A DNA stretch of 29,319 nucleotides, taken from the NCBI GenBank assembly GCA_001969505.1, contig LSSK01001310.1, positions 1-29,319 of the forward strand. Direction: 5' to 3'. The translations under genes and the position numbers were made by a program. The stretch is from Zancudomyces culisetae. Its lineage: Eukaryota; Kickxellomycota; Harpellomycetes; Harpellales; Legeriomycetaceae. This document shows, in pieces, positions 10,192 to 19,923 of the stretch. The first letter of the stretch is position 1; every line of letters starts with the position of its first letter. The notes below the pieces were generated by a model. That model ran no database searches and was not told where the DNA came from. It was given only the letters and a program-made list of their open reading frames with translations.

Positions 10192-10823
10192 ACACGCCAT
10201 CTTAAAGATTCAAGTTCATTTTTTTTCATTTTTTTCCTTTTTGTAGTAAATATTTGTACTTGGTATAACTTTGTAATGTTTTCGCAAATAGTAGCCAGAC
10301 GCAAAATTGTTCTTTTCAAATCCTTTTATTTGTATCGTATTTTAGTCAACATAGTTGTTCCGTAGCATCACTTTTTCATACTGCTTCTTTATAAAGTGAA
10401 TTCTGGGAACTAGGTGCTAAATTAAAGCGTACAGGTTGTGTGTTTCCAATGGCATAAATTATCATACGTTTGCAGTGTCTTTTTCTTCATTATATAGCGT
10501 CAACAAAAGACAAAAAGCTGGTCTTTCCGCCTCCCTTCCTCTTTCTCCCGTTTTATCACTCTTTCCCTCTTTCCCTCTTTCCCTCTTTCTCACTTGGTCA
10601 CTTGGTCACTTTTACCAAATTCTTTATGGGGAAGAGAGGGGATAAATAGTGCCTCTGCACTATTTGTGCTAAATTGGTAGTGCCTTTTTGAGTAGACCTA
10701 GCCCAAAAAGGGCAAGCTTTGGTTTTAGGCGAAGCTCACAAATAAAAGGCAAGTGGAGTTTATTCAAAACTAAAAATTGTACTGGAAACGAGGAAGAGCA
10801 TTGAACTAAAGCTTAAACTAGTG
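10192..10823. other. Intergenic between convergent GT15 and kinase genes
   Basis: About 630 bp holding the 3' ends of both genes. It contains a pyrimidine-rich tract on the plus strand (about 10520-10590) with short tandem repeats, and an imperfect inverted repeat, TGCCTTTTT with AAAAAGGGCA, at about 10681-10714. The short open frames here overlap these repeats and look spurious. Confidence 0.6.
10561..10606. repeat. Two short tandem repeats: CTTTCCCT x3 and CACTTGGT x2
   Basis: CTTTCCCT occurs three times in register at 10561-10584, followed by a partial fourth. CACTTGGT then occurs twice at 10591-10606, followed by CACTT. The two different 8-bp units lie almost back to back, as in a slippage-prone microsatellite. 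Confidence 0.85.
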
Positions 10824-13800
10824 TTAAAGCTTTGAAAGTTCATTATCAATGAATGCAATATAGCTTAAAAGATTACTAGAAATACAACCTATTTGCGATA
10901 ATATCTCGTTTCTATTGTTGGTAGTCAAATTGAAGTGTGGGTGATTAGGTGTAGGGAAAGAATCGTTTGGTGTCCTGTCTTTCTCAGCATCACCACTCCT
11001 GTTTGTTTCGAAACTGTCTTGATTAGAGGACTGTGAGCTTATACTTTGACCCAAGTTGTTTGTATCATCAATTGGATCGTTCTGTTGATCAAACTGGGCC
11101 TGGAATACTGTTGCATTGTATACATCCACAGGAGCCATAGAGTCTGGGCTAATGTGCTTCTCGTTTGTGTGGACGTAAAGCTTAACGGGATAAAATAAAT
11201 CGGGTGAGGCGTATGCACCAAAGGATGACCGACTGTTCGCTATTTTGATACTACTAGCATTCTCTTCTGACGAAAAACCCGCATTAACCTCAAAGTCTTC
11301 CTGGGCGTCTGAGGAATTGGTACACTCACCAGGTGAATCAACAGCGTCTTTGCTGTTAGTATGTGCGTCTATTGAAAAGTTAGCGGGTAGTTCTGTAGCA
11401 AGATTGCTTGCCGAGTCCTTCCCAGCACTCAAACTCACGACCTTGGGTGTTGGCTTCGCAATGTAAGAAGACGAAGTTAGGACCTTGGAAGCTAATGATG
11501 TCCCAGATGAAAGATTCGAGGGGATCTGTTTTCCAGTGCCCTTTGAGGTAGAAAATGAGGTAGAAGGATGTTTGGTTACAACGAAGCTACTTGTACTTTT
11601 GATACTAAACCTGGAGCTCCTCATACTCAACAAGCTTGTGTTCAAAGCCGACAATCTTTTATCAGACACTTCCTGAAGCTTTTTGAGAGGGGAGGCGGGA
11701 ATAAGCTCGCTTGATCCTGACGAGTTCTGTTTCCAGCCAGAGGAGTCGGCATTTTTGATTGATTCGGTAGATTCAAAAACGGTGAGCACGGGTGCTGGAT
11801 TAGGTTCTGCAGTCAAACTGCGCGTTGTTGGAGTGGTTGTAATATTTTTACCAGTTTCATGTTCACTGAAATGCACAGTGTTAATTGTGGCGAGTTTATT
11901 GCAAATATCATTACTTTTTGATGGTCTGTGTACTTTTTCGGCAAGAGTTTTCGGTCTACTCGTGGGTCTACCGAGCTGGAGAGCAAAAGGAGAATCCAGG
12001 CTGGAGCTTTCCTGATTGGGTGTGGAAAGCCTAGTGTGTAAACTTGCATTGCTGAGTATCGATATCTTCTTGTTATAGTCTAGGGCAGAGGCCGAAGCCG
12101 GGGCTTCGTATTCAGGTTCACCACTCGCCCAAAGTGACTTGAAGCCAAGACCCAAAGAGGATTTTTTGCTTCCGCTTTTGGGTATTGACATGGGCACAGC
12201 ATTCGAGGTATTGATGGAAAGGACAGGTGGTCCCTCGCCCATATTTCTGTGTGTATTTTCGGTTTCTGTCCTTTTGGTCCTCGGAACTAGTTGTTCATGC
12301 TGGTTTAGTGCTGGCATGGACTGAGCTGGAGTAACTGCCCACGATTTAATCTGATTCGCCTGTACAAACGAAGGAAATAAAACACCAGCGCTATCCGGTC
12401 TCAGCTTGCTGTTTTCTTTAGGATTGTTTATTGATAGTTTCTTGCTTACGGCTCTATTCAGCTTCTCCGGCTTCATCCCTGGTAAAAATGCAGCATACTT
12501 GTGATTAAAGTTTGAAGCCCTGTTGTCCGAAGCGGTATGGGTGGTTTTGGTCGATTTCTGCCTTTTTAGCTCCTTTACTTTAAAACTAAACCCTCCATCA
12601 GTAGCCATTGATATTAGCTTGTTTTTCATGTGTTCTGCAACAGTTTTGAGCTTGTGGGATTTTGCTTCCTGCCCCCCAAGAAATACAGAGATATCAGAGT
12701 CGGATGAGTTTCCCTTATACAGGTTAGTAACCCATCTGTTAGCTTTCCCTCTTGTTGTTTTCTTCTTTGGGCCATTTTCTGAAAATGACCGCTTAAGTTG
12801 GGCTATATTTTCAAATTCTATCTCTACACTTTCTTCTGAGCACCCATCTCGCTGGTCATCCGACCCAGCTTTTATCTCCATTGATTTTTTTTCAATTGTT
12901 GGTGTTTTAAAAAACTCGTCAAAAAATCCTTTTACTTTGGTAAAATCCTTGCTACCTTCCTCCATGTTTGTGTCGTCGCCAGAGACTGCATCCTCTTCAT
13001 TACTAATGTTATACTCAGCTCGCCCGTAACAGTTAAAATCGCTACTCCTATCTCTTCCCCCTCTATCCTCTGAATAAATCTGCTGATCCTTTTCATTATC
13101 ACTTTCCAATTCATAAAGCGAAAAATTGTCAAAATTCCATATATCATTCCCCACTTCCTCATCCTCCGAAGATTCCTCCCTCCCATTTATATACTCTTCG
13201 TTTTCATCATCACCATTTTCTTTGGCCCATTTTTCGTATCTTTGTATCAGCACCTTCAAATCAACATGTGCCTTATTGTTGGCCGCCGTTTTTATAAATT
13301 TGTTTTCGGCTAAGAGTTTTACCGAGCTAGGCCTTTTTATCGGGTCTACAGTCAGGCATAACTTAACAAAATTTATCAGTTCTTTGCTAGCTGCATCCGA
13401 TGGTATCGAAGGCGGTTCAAACTCCAATATTCTGTTCAATGCCGCCTTTACATCCAAATCAGCATATGGTGGAAGACCCATTACTATTTCATACGCCGTT
13501 ATTCCCAGCGACCATATATCCGCCTTCATACCATACTCCCTCTCGGGTTTTACAACCTCGGGTGCCATCCAATATGGAGTTCCTACAAATGAATACGCCC
13601 TTCCATTTATGTCCGTCGTAAAAATCTGCCTCGCAACTCCAAAATCACAAACCTGTACCGTCCCTTGGTCAGTTATCAATACATTTGCAGCCTTTACATC
13701 ACGATGCATTATCCTTGACAGATGGAGGTAGTTTAAACCCTGTAGCACTCCATGTAGTATTACTCCAATATATACTTCCTCTATGGGCCCTGCCTTTCGC

Positions 13801-14150
13801 AGCCTATTTACGCTACCGCCACCCGCATACTCCATCAATACCCACAATTTCCTATTATTTACAAAACTCCTTATATATTTTGTGATGTATGGCGAACTTG
13901 CTTGTGATAACAGTGATATTTCTCGCTGCATATCAATCAGACTCTGGTTGTTTTTTTCTAAATTCATAATCTTGATCGCAACGACTTTGTACGTTAGCTT
14001 GTCATATCCTTTATACACAATCCCATAAGCACCTCTTCCGACGATTTTATCTTTAACATAGCGATCCTCATCTTTTATACTAATCATTTTTGACATTTTC
14101 GTCAGCTCTGTAGGTGGTTTATGTACCTTTGGTTCATTTCGCTTGTTCAT
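10824..14150 (-). CDS. STE20/GCK-type protein kinase, Kic1/Nak1-like
   Basis: Serine/threonine kinase; Kic1/Nak1 homologues sit at the top of the RAM/MOR polarity network with Hym1/Mo25 and act on the Cbk1/Orb6 branch. The single 1108-aa frame has the kinase domain at about residues 31-287: glycine loop GRGAYG (38-43), catalytic Lys in VAIK (60), HRDVKAANVL (149-158), DFG (169-171) and GTPYWMAPE (190-198). All catalytic residues are present. The kinase is N-terminal, as in the GCK group, and close in sequence style to Kic1 (IGVI, KAANVLIT, ADIWSLGITAYEI). The 800-residue tail is Ser/Thr/Asn-rich, acidic at about 315-400, and probably disordered; it has no domain I recognise. The overall length is close to yeast Kic1 (1080). 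The gene is intronless, unlike most of its neighbours. Confidence 0.93.
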   Translation of the reverse strand: MNKRNEPKVHKPPTELTKMSKMISIKDEDRYVKDKIVGRGAYGIVYKGYDKLTYKVVAIKIMNLEKNNQSLIDMQREISLLSQASSPYITKYIRSFVNNRKLWVLMEYAGGGSVNRLRKAGPIEEVYIGVILHGVLQGLNYLHLSRIMHRDVKAANVLITDQGTVQVCDFGVARQIFTTDINGRAYSFVGTPYWMAPEVVKPEREYGMKADIWSLGITAYEIVMGLPPYADLDVKAALNRILEFEPPSIPSDAASKELINFVKLCLTVDPIKRPSSVKLLAENKFIKTAANNKAHVDLKVLIQRYEKWAKENGDDENEEYINGREESSEDEEVGNDIWNFDNFSLYELESDNEKDQQIYSEDRGGRDRSSDFNCYGRAEYNISNEEDAVSGDDTNMEEGSKDFTKVKGFFDEFFKTPTIEKKSMEIKAGSDDQRDGCSEESVEIEFENIAQLKRSFSENGPKKKTTRGKANRWVTNLYKGNSSDSDISVFLGGQEAKSHKLKTVAEHMKNKLISMATDGGFSFKVKELKRQKSTKTTHTASDNRASNFNHKYAAFLPGMKPEKLNRAVSKKLSINNPKENSKLRPDSAGVLFPSFVQANQIKSWAVTPAQSMPALNQHEQLVPRTKRTETENTHRNMGEGPPVLSINTSNAVPMSIPKSGSKKSSLGLGFKSLWASGEPEYEAPASASALDYNKKISILSNASLHTRLSTPNQESSSLDSPFALQLGRPTSRPKTLAEKVHRPSKSNDICNKLATINTVHFSEHETGKNITTTPTTRSLTAEPNPAPVLTVFESTESIKNADSSGWKQNSSGSSELIPASPLKKLQEVSDKRLSALNTSLLSMRSSRFSIKSTSSFVVTKHPSTSFSTSKGTGKQIPSNLSSGTSLASKVLTSSSYIAKPTPKVVSLSAGKDSASNLATELPANFSIDAHTNSKDAVDSPGECTNSSDAQEDFEVNAGFSSEENASSIKIANSRSSFGAYASPDLFYPVKLYVHTNEKHISPDSMAPVDVYNATVFQAQFDQQNDPIDDTNNLGQSISSQSSNQDSFETNRSGDAEKDRTPNDSFPTPNHPHFNLTTNNRNEILSQIGCISSNLLSYIAFIDNELSKL

Positions 14151-14816
14151 ACCCTCCTTGTTTTTTTAGCGTTTTGATTCTCCGATTGCCTATCGCCGCT
14201 ATTATTCTTCCTTTTGTTTTACAGCTTATTTATATTTCTAGTTTAGCACTTTGACTTTTATTTTTAGTTTTTTTAAATTGGCTTACAATCATTTGGTATC
14301 AACCGTTACTGGTTGGGATTTTTTTTTTTATAAACTAAAACGACTTTTGCAGTTCTAAAACGTCGTAAAAATCGCAGAAAGTGATAAAATTTTATGTTGG
14401 GCTCATACTTTTGCACCCGTGAACATTTGTGAATAAACCAATTTTGCAGTCAGGGTTTGCAGACTTGAACCCTCGGGTCTTTTCTTTAGGCAAAATTAGC
14501 TATTGGATTGGTATTTGTAATTGTGTTTGAGCTGGGATTGGAGGTAAACCTATAAGACAGTATTCTACACTGCATGGTTCTTGGTGGTGGATATTTTAAC
14601 TGAAAAAACTGAGTTGTTTCTTTCCCTGTAACCTGTGTTTGGCTATAGCTATGGTTATGATATCATGTACAATTTTCTGTAGTATACTCAAACAAAAATA
14701 AAAGTACACAAGATATTCAATCATTTAGTCTTGTATTCGACATGATTTCTTTACTACTCAGCTACTGCCCAGTTTCAGTACACTACACTGTCACCATCAT
14801 TACCTTTTTATTACAG

Positions 14817-15083
14817 TGGACTGGTAGAAACTGTAAAAACTAACTTGATAACAGGTAAAACCAAAGTTCCTTTAAAACGCCAAAAATCTTCTATGACTCA
14901 AAAATGCCGCAATTGCGTGAGTAAACCGCACCAATTATGTCTTTTCATTCTCATGTGATGAACAAAGTCTCACTTTTTATAGGCTTGTTCAGGAACCCGT
15001 TGACCACGTTTATTCACTAGTACCATTGTTTGTATTATTAGAGGGTGAACTAATTATAATTTTGAGAAAAAGTCAATTAAAAG
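14817..15083 (+). CDS. Possible pair of exons of an unrecognised gene
   Basis: A stretch after a pyrimidine-rich acceptor (TTATTACAG, ending 14816) is open, contains KCRNC and ends at a strong GTGAGT donor at 14917. Joining at the TTCAG acceptor (exon from 14993) continues in frame as EPVDHVYSLVPLFVLLEGEL and runs to a GTAAG donor at 15084. The splice sites and the hydrophobic, protein-like second piece are suggestive. No start, stop or family could be assigned, and open frames of this size occur by chance in AT-rich DNA. Confidence 0.15.
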
Positions 15084-16242
15084 GTAAGAATTTGGAAACT
15101 TGAAAGCTTGACTTGGAACTAGAGAATGCAAATAAACATCAACACCAGCATTTCCTGTTGAGTAGCAGGAGTACAAAGTAACCCTTTGGTCCCAACTGAC
15201 ATATACAGCCACGGTCTTACAACATTGTGTTAGAGTCATGATTATTATACTTCAACATCATCTTAACTTGAACATAGACAACAAGTAACGATAAAAATAC
15301 AATGGTTTGTGTCCACAACAACCCCTTACTTATTAGTGTTTATCACCTATTTTATGTTATTTTCCACAGATTTTGTCATAGTCACACTTAGTGCTTATTT
15401 TTATTATATTTTATTTTTTAGAGAAAAGAAGCCACACAAGTGTGCAAAAGTTGGATATGTATTTTATTTACTATCGAATACACCTGAGGATACCATTTCA
15501 TACAGCCTTCATTCCATCCTTGGGTATTTATAAGTATTTTATGGTTACCCATAACGAAATGTTACCTATATAATATGTTTTGTCAAGGAAAAGGCTTCGA
15601 ATAACTATTGTACTTTCTAGAAATATTTGCTTATTGATAGTGTGACATAAACTATCATAATAAACCATGTGTGTCGTTTCTGTTTTATCATCATTGGTTT
15701 CTATTTGCATGCATAGATTTTAAATATCACAAAAGCGAGCGCAGATCCTGTTTTTGAAAGAATTTCTTCCACCATTTTTTTAGGGGTCTAATTAATGCAC
15801 CACCTGACCATTTTACAGTGAAATTCATCATTCATTTCCAAAAATCACAAAAAAAAACGCATGGAGAGGTTAATTAGTACCGCCTAGCACTTCCCAGCAT
15901 AATGATGATGGCTATACCATTGGTTTTTGTATCTTTGGGTTTTGATGTTACTGAGAAACGACTGTTTAATAAAACTAAATAATCTTTATCAATTTCTTGC
16001 ACGAGGTAGACTAGATGGAAGAGGGGGAAAGATTAATAAATGACATCGTTGTACCTGGAAGTATAGCATAGAACACTCTCTCATATTTACTTTTTTTTAA
16101 TTATTACAGAAGTGTGGCATGAATCCCACTGTTGAATAGGGAAGCCAGTGTGCATCTTTTGAAATATTTTTGTGGGAATCAATTATATGTCTCCATAACT
16201 GAATTTAATGACATTTTTCTCGTAATAATATTAGCTACTCTT

Positions 16243-16491
16243 TCACAGGTTCAGTGTTATCATATACAGCTTTACCAAGCCGTTTATGATTTGAGCGGAG
16301 CAAACAACATATTGGTACGCGCAGGCAACTATAGTAGCCTGCTGTGTTTCACTTTCAACTGTGCTTGAGTGCTTAGCCCTATGCCACTCCTTTTGTGTCA
16401 TAAATCCTGATTGGATTGTGAAAATATTATGAGGTTTAAAAATCGCAAAGAAAAATACATATAAAAATGATAAACTGGGAAGTGCTTTCAT
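16243..16491 (-). CDS. Possible small secreted protein, 82 aa
   Basis: The frame starts ATGAAA with A-rich upstream context and encodes MKALPSLSFLYVFFFAIFK, which looks like a signal peptide, followed by a polar part with two cysteines. It could be a small secreted protein, or a chance frame. A possible donor (GGTAAAG) near its end would allow another exon. No homologue is recognised. Confidence 0.15.
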   Translation of the reverse strand: MKALPSLSFLYVFFFAIFKPHNIFTIQSGFMTQKEWHRAKHSSTVESETQQATIVACAYQYVVCSAQIINGLVKLYMITLNL

Positions 16492-16503
16492 TTTAAAGTA
16501 AGA

Positions 16504-16815
16504 TTATTGTCGTAATTGCCATTCACAGTTCATGGTAATTGTAACTAGTGCAGATTCAATAAAACAAACAGTATTAAAACTTGAGAATACAAGTTCAAGA
16601 AATGTAAAAAATATCTGTTTAGAAATATTAGTTTTTAGTAGGGGGGCTTGCACGGTATAAAGTACATTCAAAGTAGCCGTTAATATATCTGCTTTTTTTT
16701 GGTCTTGGTATATTACTGTTGATTTTAGAAGTTTAGTTAATGTCAAAAGTGTTTGTTTTTTTTTATCTCTGACCCAATTCAGTTCAATAAAGTCCAGTTT
16801 AATTGATTTAATCAA
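16504..16815 (-). CDS. Possible 103-aa hypothetical protein
   Basis: An ATG-started frame of 103 codons ends 12 bp before the start of the 82-aa minus frame. Composition is Lys/Leu/Thr-rich with a hydrophobic stretch near the end. About one frame this long is expected by chance at this base composition, so support is weak. Nothing in it is recognisable. Confidence 0.12.
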   Translation of the reverse strand: MIKSIKLDFIELNWVRDKKKQTLLTLTKLLKSTVIYQDQKKADILTATLNVLYTVQAPLLKTNISKQIFFTFLELVFSSFNTVCFIESALVTITMNCEWQLRQ

Positions 16816-18375
16816 ACTAGTTTAACCTTGCTTGTTTGATAAAATAGGGTGGTGCTTGTAACTCCTAGAAGATACGACCTACAATAAGGATTTGCTAATG
16901 AAAGCTGATTGACAGTTCCACAAATAACGATATTCTACCAATAGATTCGCCGCATCATATATATTTCGACTAGATCATCCGCGTATAGCTTGAACGTTTG
17001 GTAATTTGCGTGCTGCAAAGCCATTATATCTATGACAATGCTAAATATCCACATATTTTATTGACGATAGTTAAGAATGATGAAAATAAAATGCAGTTTA
17101 CTCGTTCTCCTTATTAAGTATTGTACCTAAACATAACATTTAGGCAGTATTCATAAAAGTCATATTGTATCAACAATACACAGTAGTGCTTCAGTTGAAA
17201 ATAAAGCAAACCCATTAATGAAAAATTAGGCAAGATGGCTGGGTATTTTAGATCGTAGTACATACCTTTTAGCTCGGGATTTTATAATGCTTGAATGAAA
17301 TTTCCTCGCTTGAAATCATCAGACAAACCCTTTTTTAATGCTACAAAACGATAGGGATGGAAGAAAGATGTAATGGGAAACCCGATGGATCTGGAGATTT
17401 TTAACAGTGATTTTATAAAGGAATGCCAGAAATGTTATTCATTCACATTGATCATTGAAAAGCGAACAAGGTCGATTTATCGCTGTTTATTGGCCCTTTA
17501 TTGTGCTTTTTTTAATATTATTTGAAATTTTGTCTGTTAATAGTGCTATTGGAGCTAAACTAAATGGCAAGGTAGAGAAGAGATTGCACTCTTGAAATAT
17601 TTCTGTTTTTTTTTTCACATGCATAATGTTCCTGGAGAATAATCTGTCTGAAAAAATAAACACATAAAGCATGGGTTTTGAACAACTCGTGGCTATGCCC
17701 AATTTGAAAAACCATTCCTAAATTACTTCGGCTTATTATTTTTACCAAATATCCTCTAGCAATTTCAACGCAAGGTACACATTAAAAATGTACTGTAGAT
17801 GGTTTAGCTAATCTTTTACACCCCCTTCTCTCCTCGACTAATAATGAAAAGATACCAAGACGTTCTGTACAAAAAAAAACGCAGATGCCCCTGGGTGCGT
17901 ATGACAAGGAATAAAAAAATAAAGATTGCAGGACCCCATGAGTCGTTAATACCTATTTGAATTGGAAAGCCTATTTTTTGCTCCAAGATATGTTTTAGTA
18001 ATGGTAAACAAATGGGTATTATAAAGTTTGGGGGTTTTGAGGTGTTCATCAGATTTCAGAAATTTGTAAAAATTATTAACCATGTTGGTGGGCTGTAAAA
18101 GTTAACCAAAACAAAAGCAGGCCAATAAAATGGCGATAATCAATAGTAACCACAGAAAATTTTTTTCTGCAAGTTTTATTTTTGATGTCAAGTTAGAGAC
18201 CCGGAGATTGCACAATAGCGAGGCCGTTAAAAAGTTATTTAAGCACTACATCTTTCAATTTGCTTTCATCACTGTATTAAAAATTGGTCCATAATTGGAA
18301 TATTACTCATATAGTTTGTTAAGTTAAAAAACAAAACGAAAAAAATAACAAGCAAAAAAAAAGTGCTAAGACAAA

Positions 18376-19703
18376 ATGCCTAGAGCACACCAAGACGAAA
18401 TTCTGGACCCTACTCCTGAAACATCGACTCTGTTACATGGTGCCGATGTCGTTATTCCAAATTCTCCTTTCGAGAGTGTAAAAACAATGGCCAAAAAGAA
18501 CCGTGAGGTCTTTGATTCCTCTTACAACACCTATGAAAACTTTTGGGGTAATGATAGGGGGAAAACCGTTGATAAAAGAAGCGACAAATATAAGGTTATG
18601 ACAAATACCTTTTATAACCTTGTAACAGACTTTTATGAGGTAAAATGATTTACTTATTCATCAACTCTTGTGGGATAGAATGTATATCACATGATTTCTA
18701 GTGTATATAACATCCAACATAACAAAATTCAATTAAATTCGTAGTATGGCTGGGGCCAATCCTTCCATTTTGCAAGACGAAGCGAAACAGAGACATTCGA
18801 CGAGAGTATCGATAGACATGAACATTTGTTGTTTTCAAAGGCCAGAATTGAAAAAGGTGATAAGGTTCTTGATGTTGGGTGTGGTGTTGGTGGACCAGCA
18901 AGACAATGCGTCAAGCTCACAGGAGCCCATGTTACAGGTATAAACAACAACGACTACCAACTCGAAAAGGCGACAAAAAACAGCGCAAAGCTTGGGCTAT
19001 CAGAAAACACCAAATTTGTAAAAGGCGATTTCATGAATATGCCATTTGAACACAATTCTTTTGACGCTGTAAGTCATATTTATAAGTTTTCAACCATACC
19101 AAGTAATACAGTTTTGCAGTACCCACTTCAAATAATGCTTTTTCTACTTTTAACTGATAGGTATATGCCATAGAAGCAACATGTCATGCACCTGATCTGG
19201 TGGGTGTATACAAACAGATATACAATGTTCTGAAGCCAGGCGGTAGAGCTGCCATTTACGAGTGGTGTACCACTGATACTTATGATCCCTCCAACCCCAA
19301 GCATGCTGAAGTAATTTCAGGAATCGAGTATGGTAACAGTCTTCCAAAGCTCTTCTCTACTAAAGAGTGTCTTAGTGCTATAGAAAAGGCCGGTTTTGAA
19401 TTGGTATACTCCGAGGACCTTGCCATCACCGGCCCTGGAAATGAAATGCCGTGGTATTCTGACCTCTTCCAAGACTTTATTAGTTTCAAATCTTTAAGAG
19501 CATTCATCAAATCCGTTGTTGGAAGAAAAATCTCATCCGGAATGCTTGCACTTTTTGGGTTATTACGTATCATACCAAAAGCCATCTACGATACTAATGA
19601 GATCTTACTTGAGGCCTCCGATTCCTGCGTTGCTGGTGGAAAGCATAATATTTTCACACCCATGTTTCTTGTTGTCGCTAGAAAGCCTCTAGATAGCCAA
19701 TAA
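18376..19703 (+). CDS. ERG6: Sterol 24-C-methyltransferase (Erg6), three exons
   Basis: Transfers a methyl group from S-adenosylmethionine to C-24 of the sterol side chain in ergosterol synthesis, at the ER and lipid droplets. Exons 18376-18639, 18745-19068 and 19161-19703 give 376 aa (yeast Erg6 is 383). Marks are YEYGWGQSFHF across the first splice (sterol-binding YGWG, residues 89-92), the SAM loop VLDVGCGVGGPAR (129-141), INNNDYQL, KGDFMNMPFE, YAIEATCHAP (198-207, spanning the second junction), VLKPGG and the terminal AGGKHNIFTPMFLVVARKP. All SAM-binding motifs are intact. CTG in VLKPGG sits at a conserved Leu, evidence that CTG is read as Leu here. Both introns are canonical GT-AG. No recognisable sterol-response element was found upstream. 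Confidence 0.98.
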
Positions 19704-19887
19704 TTTTTTCGTACTTTCTTACTAGCTTTTTTTTTCTTTTTGGTACCAATAGTTATGTCTTTTATTTGTTTTGAGGGGGGGGATTAAATCAATATGGTTT
19801 TATCAGTATATTTATTTGATACTTATCTTCTATACTTGATTCTGCTAAAGTTTCAGTAAACCTTAACAGTACATTTTCGTTAATTGC

Positions 19888-19915
19888 TTTTATTTTTTTT
19901 TAAAAAAAAATAAAA
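19888..19915. repeat. 28-bp perfect A/T palindrome just upstream of the Pus9-like ATG
   Basis: Nine T followed by nine A form the core, flanked by TTTTA on the left and TAAAA on the right, so the whole 28 bp is self-complementary. It ends 8 bp before the ATG at 19924. Such poly(dA:dT) tracts often keep promoters nucleosome-free; a hairpin in the 5' leader is also possible if it is transcribed. Confidence 0.7.
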
Positions 19916-19923
19916 TGAAATAG

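Larger units (their letters stand above)
14151..18375. other. Gene-poor 4.2 kb between divergent kinase and ERG6
   Basis: AT-rich sequence with only short open frames and no family match. It contains the promoters of the kinase (right of 14150) and ERG6 (left of 18376). Weak coding hints at 14817-15083 and 16243-16815 are listed separately. No transposase, reverse transcriptase, tRNA or tandem array was recognised. Confidence 0.5.

Noticed and set aside
11245-13885. Many frames of 60-201 codons antisense to the kinase
   Set aside because: They are shadows of the long minus-strand kinase frame, whose catalytic motifs are unambiguous.
14440-14500. B-box-like string (GGGTTCAAGTCT, minus strand) suggesting a tRNA
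   Set aside because: No pairing T-arm, acceptor stem or A-box could be built around it.
15887-16485. 11-bp inverted repeat (GCACTTCCCAG / CTGGGAAGTGC) flanking a small frame, as if terminal repeats of an element
   Set aside because: The match does not extend beyond 11 bp, and many such pairs are expected by chance in 29 kb.
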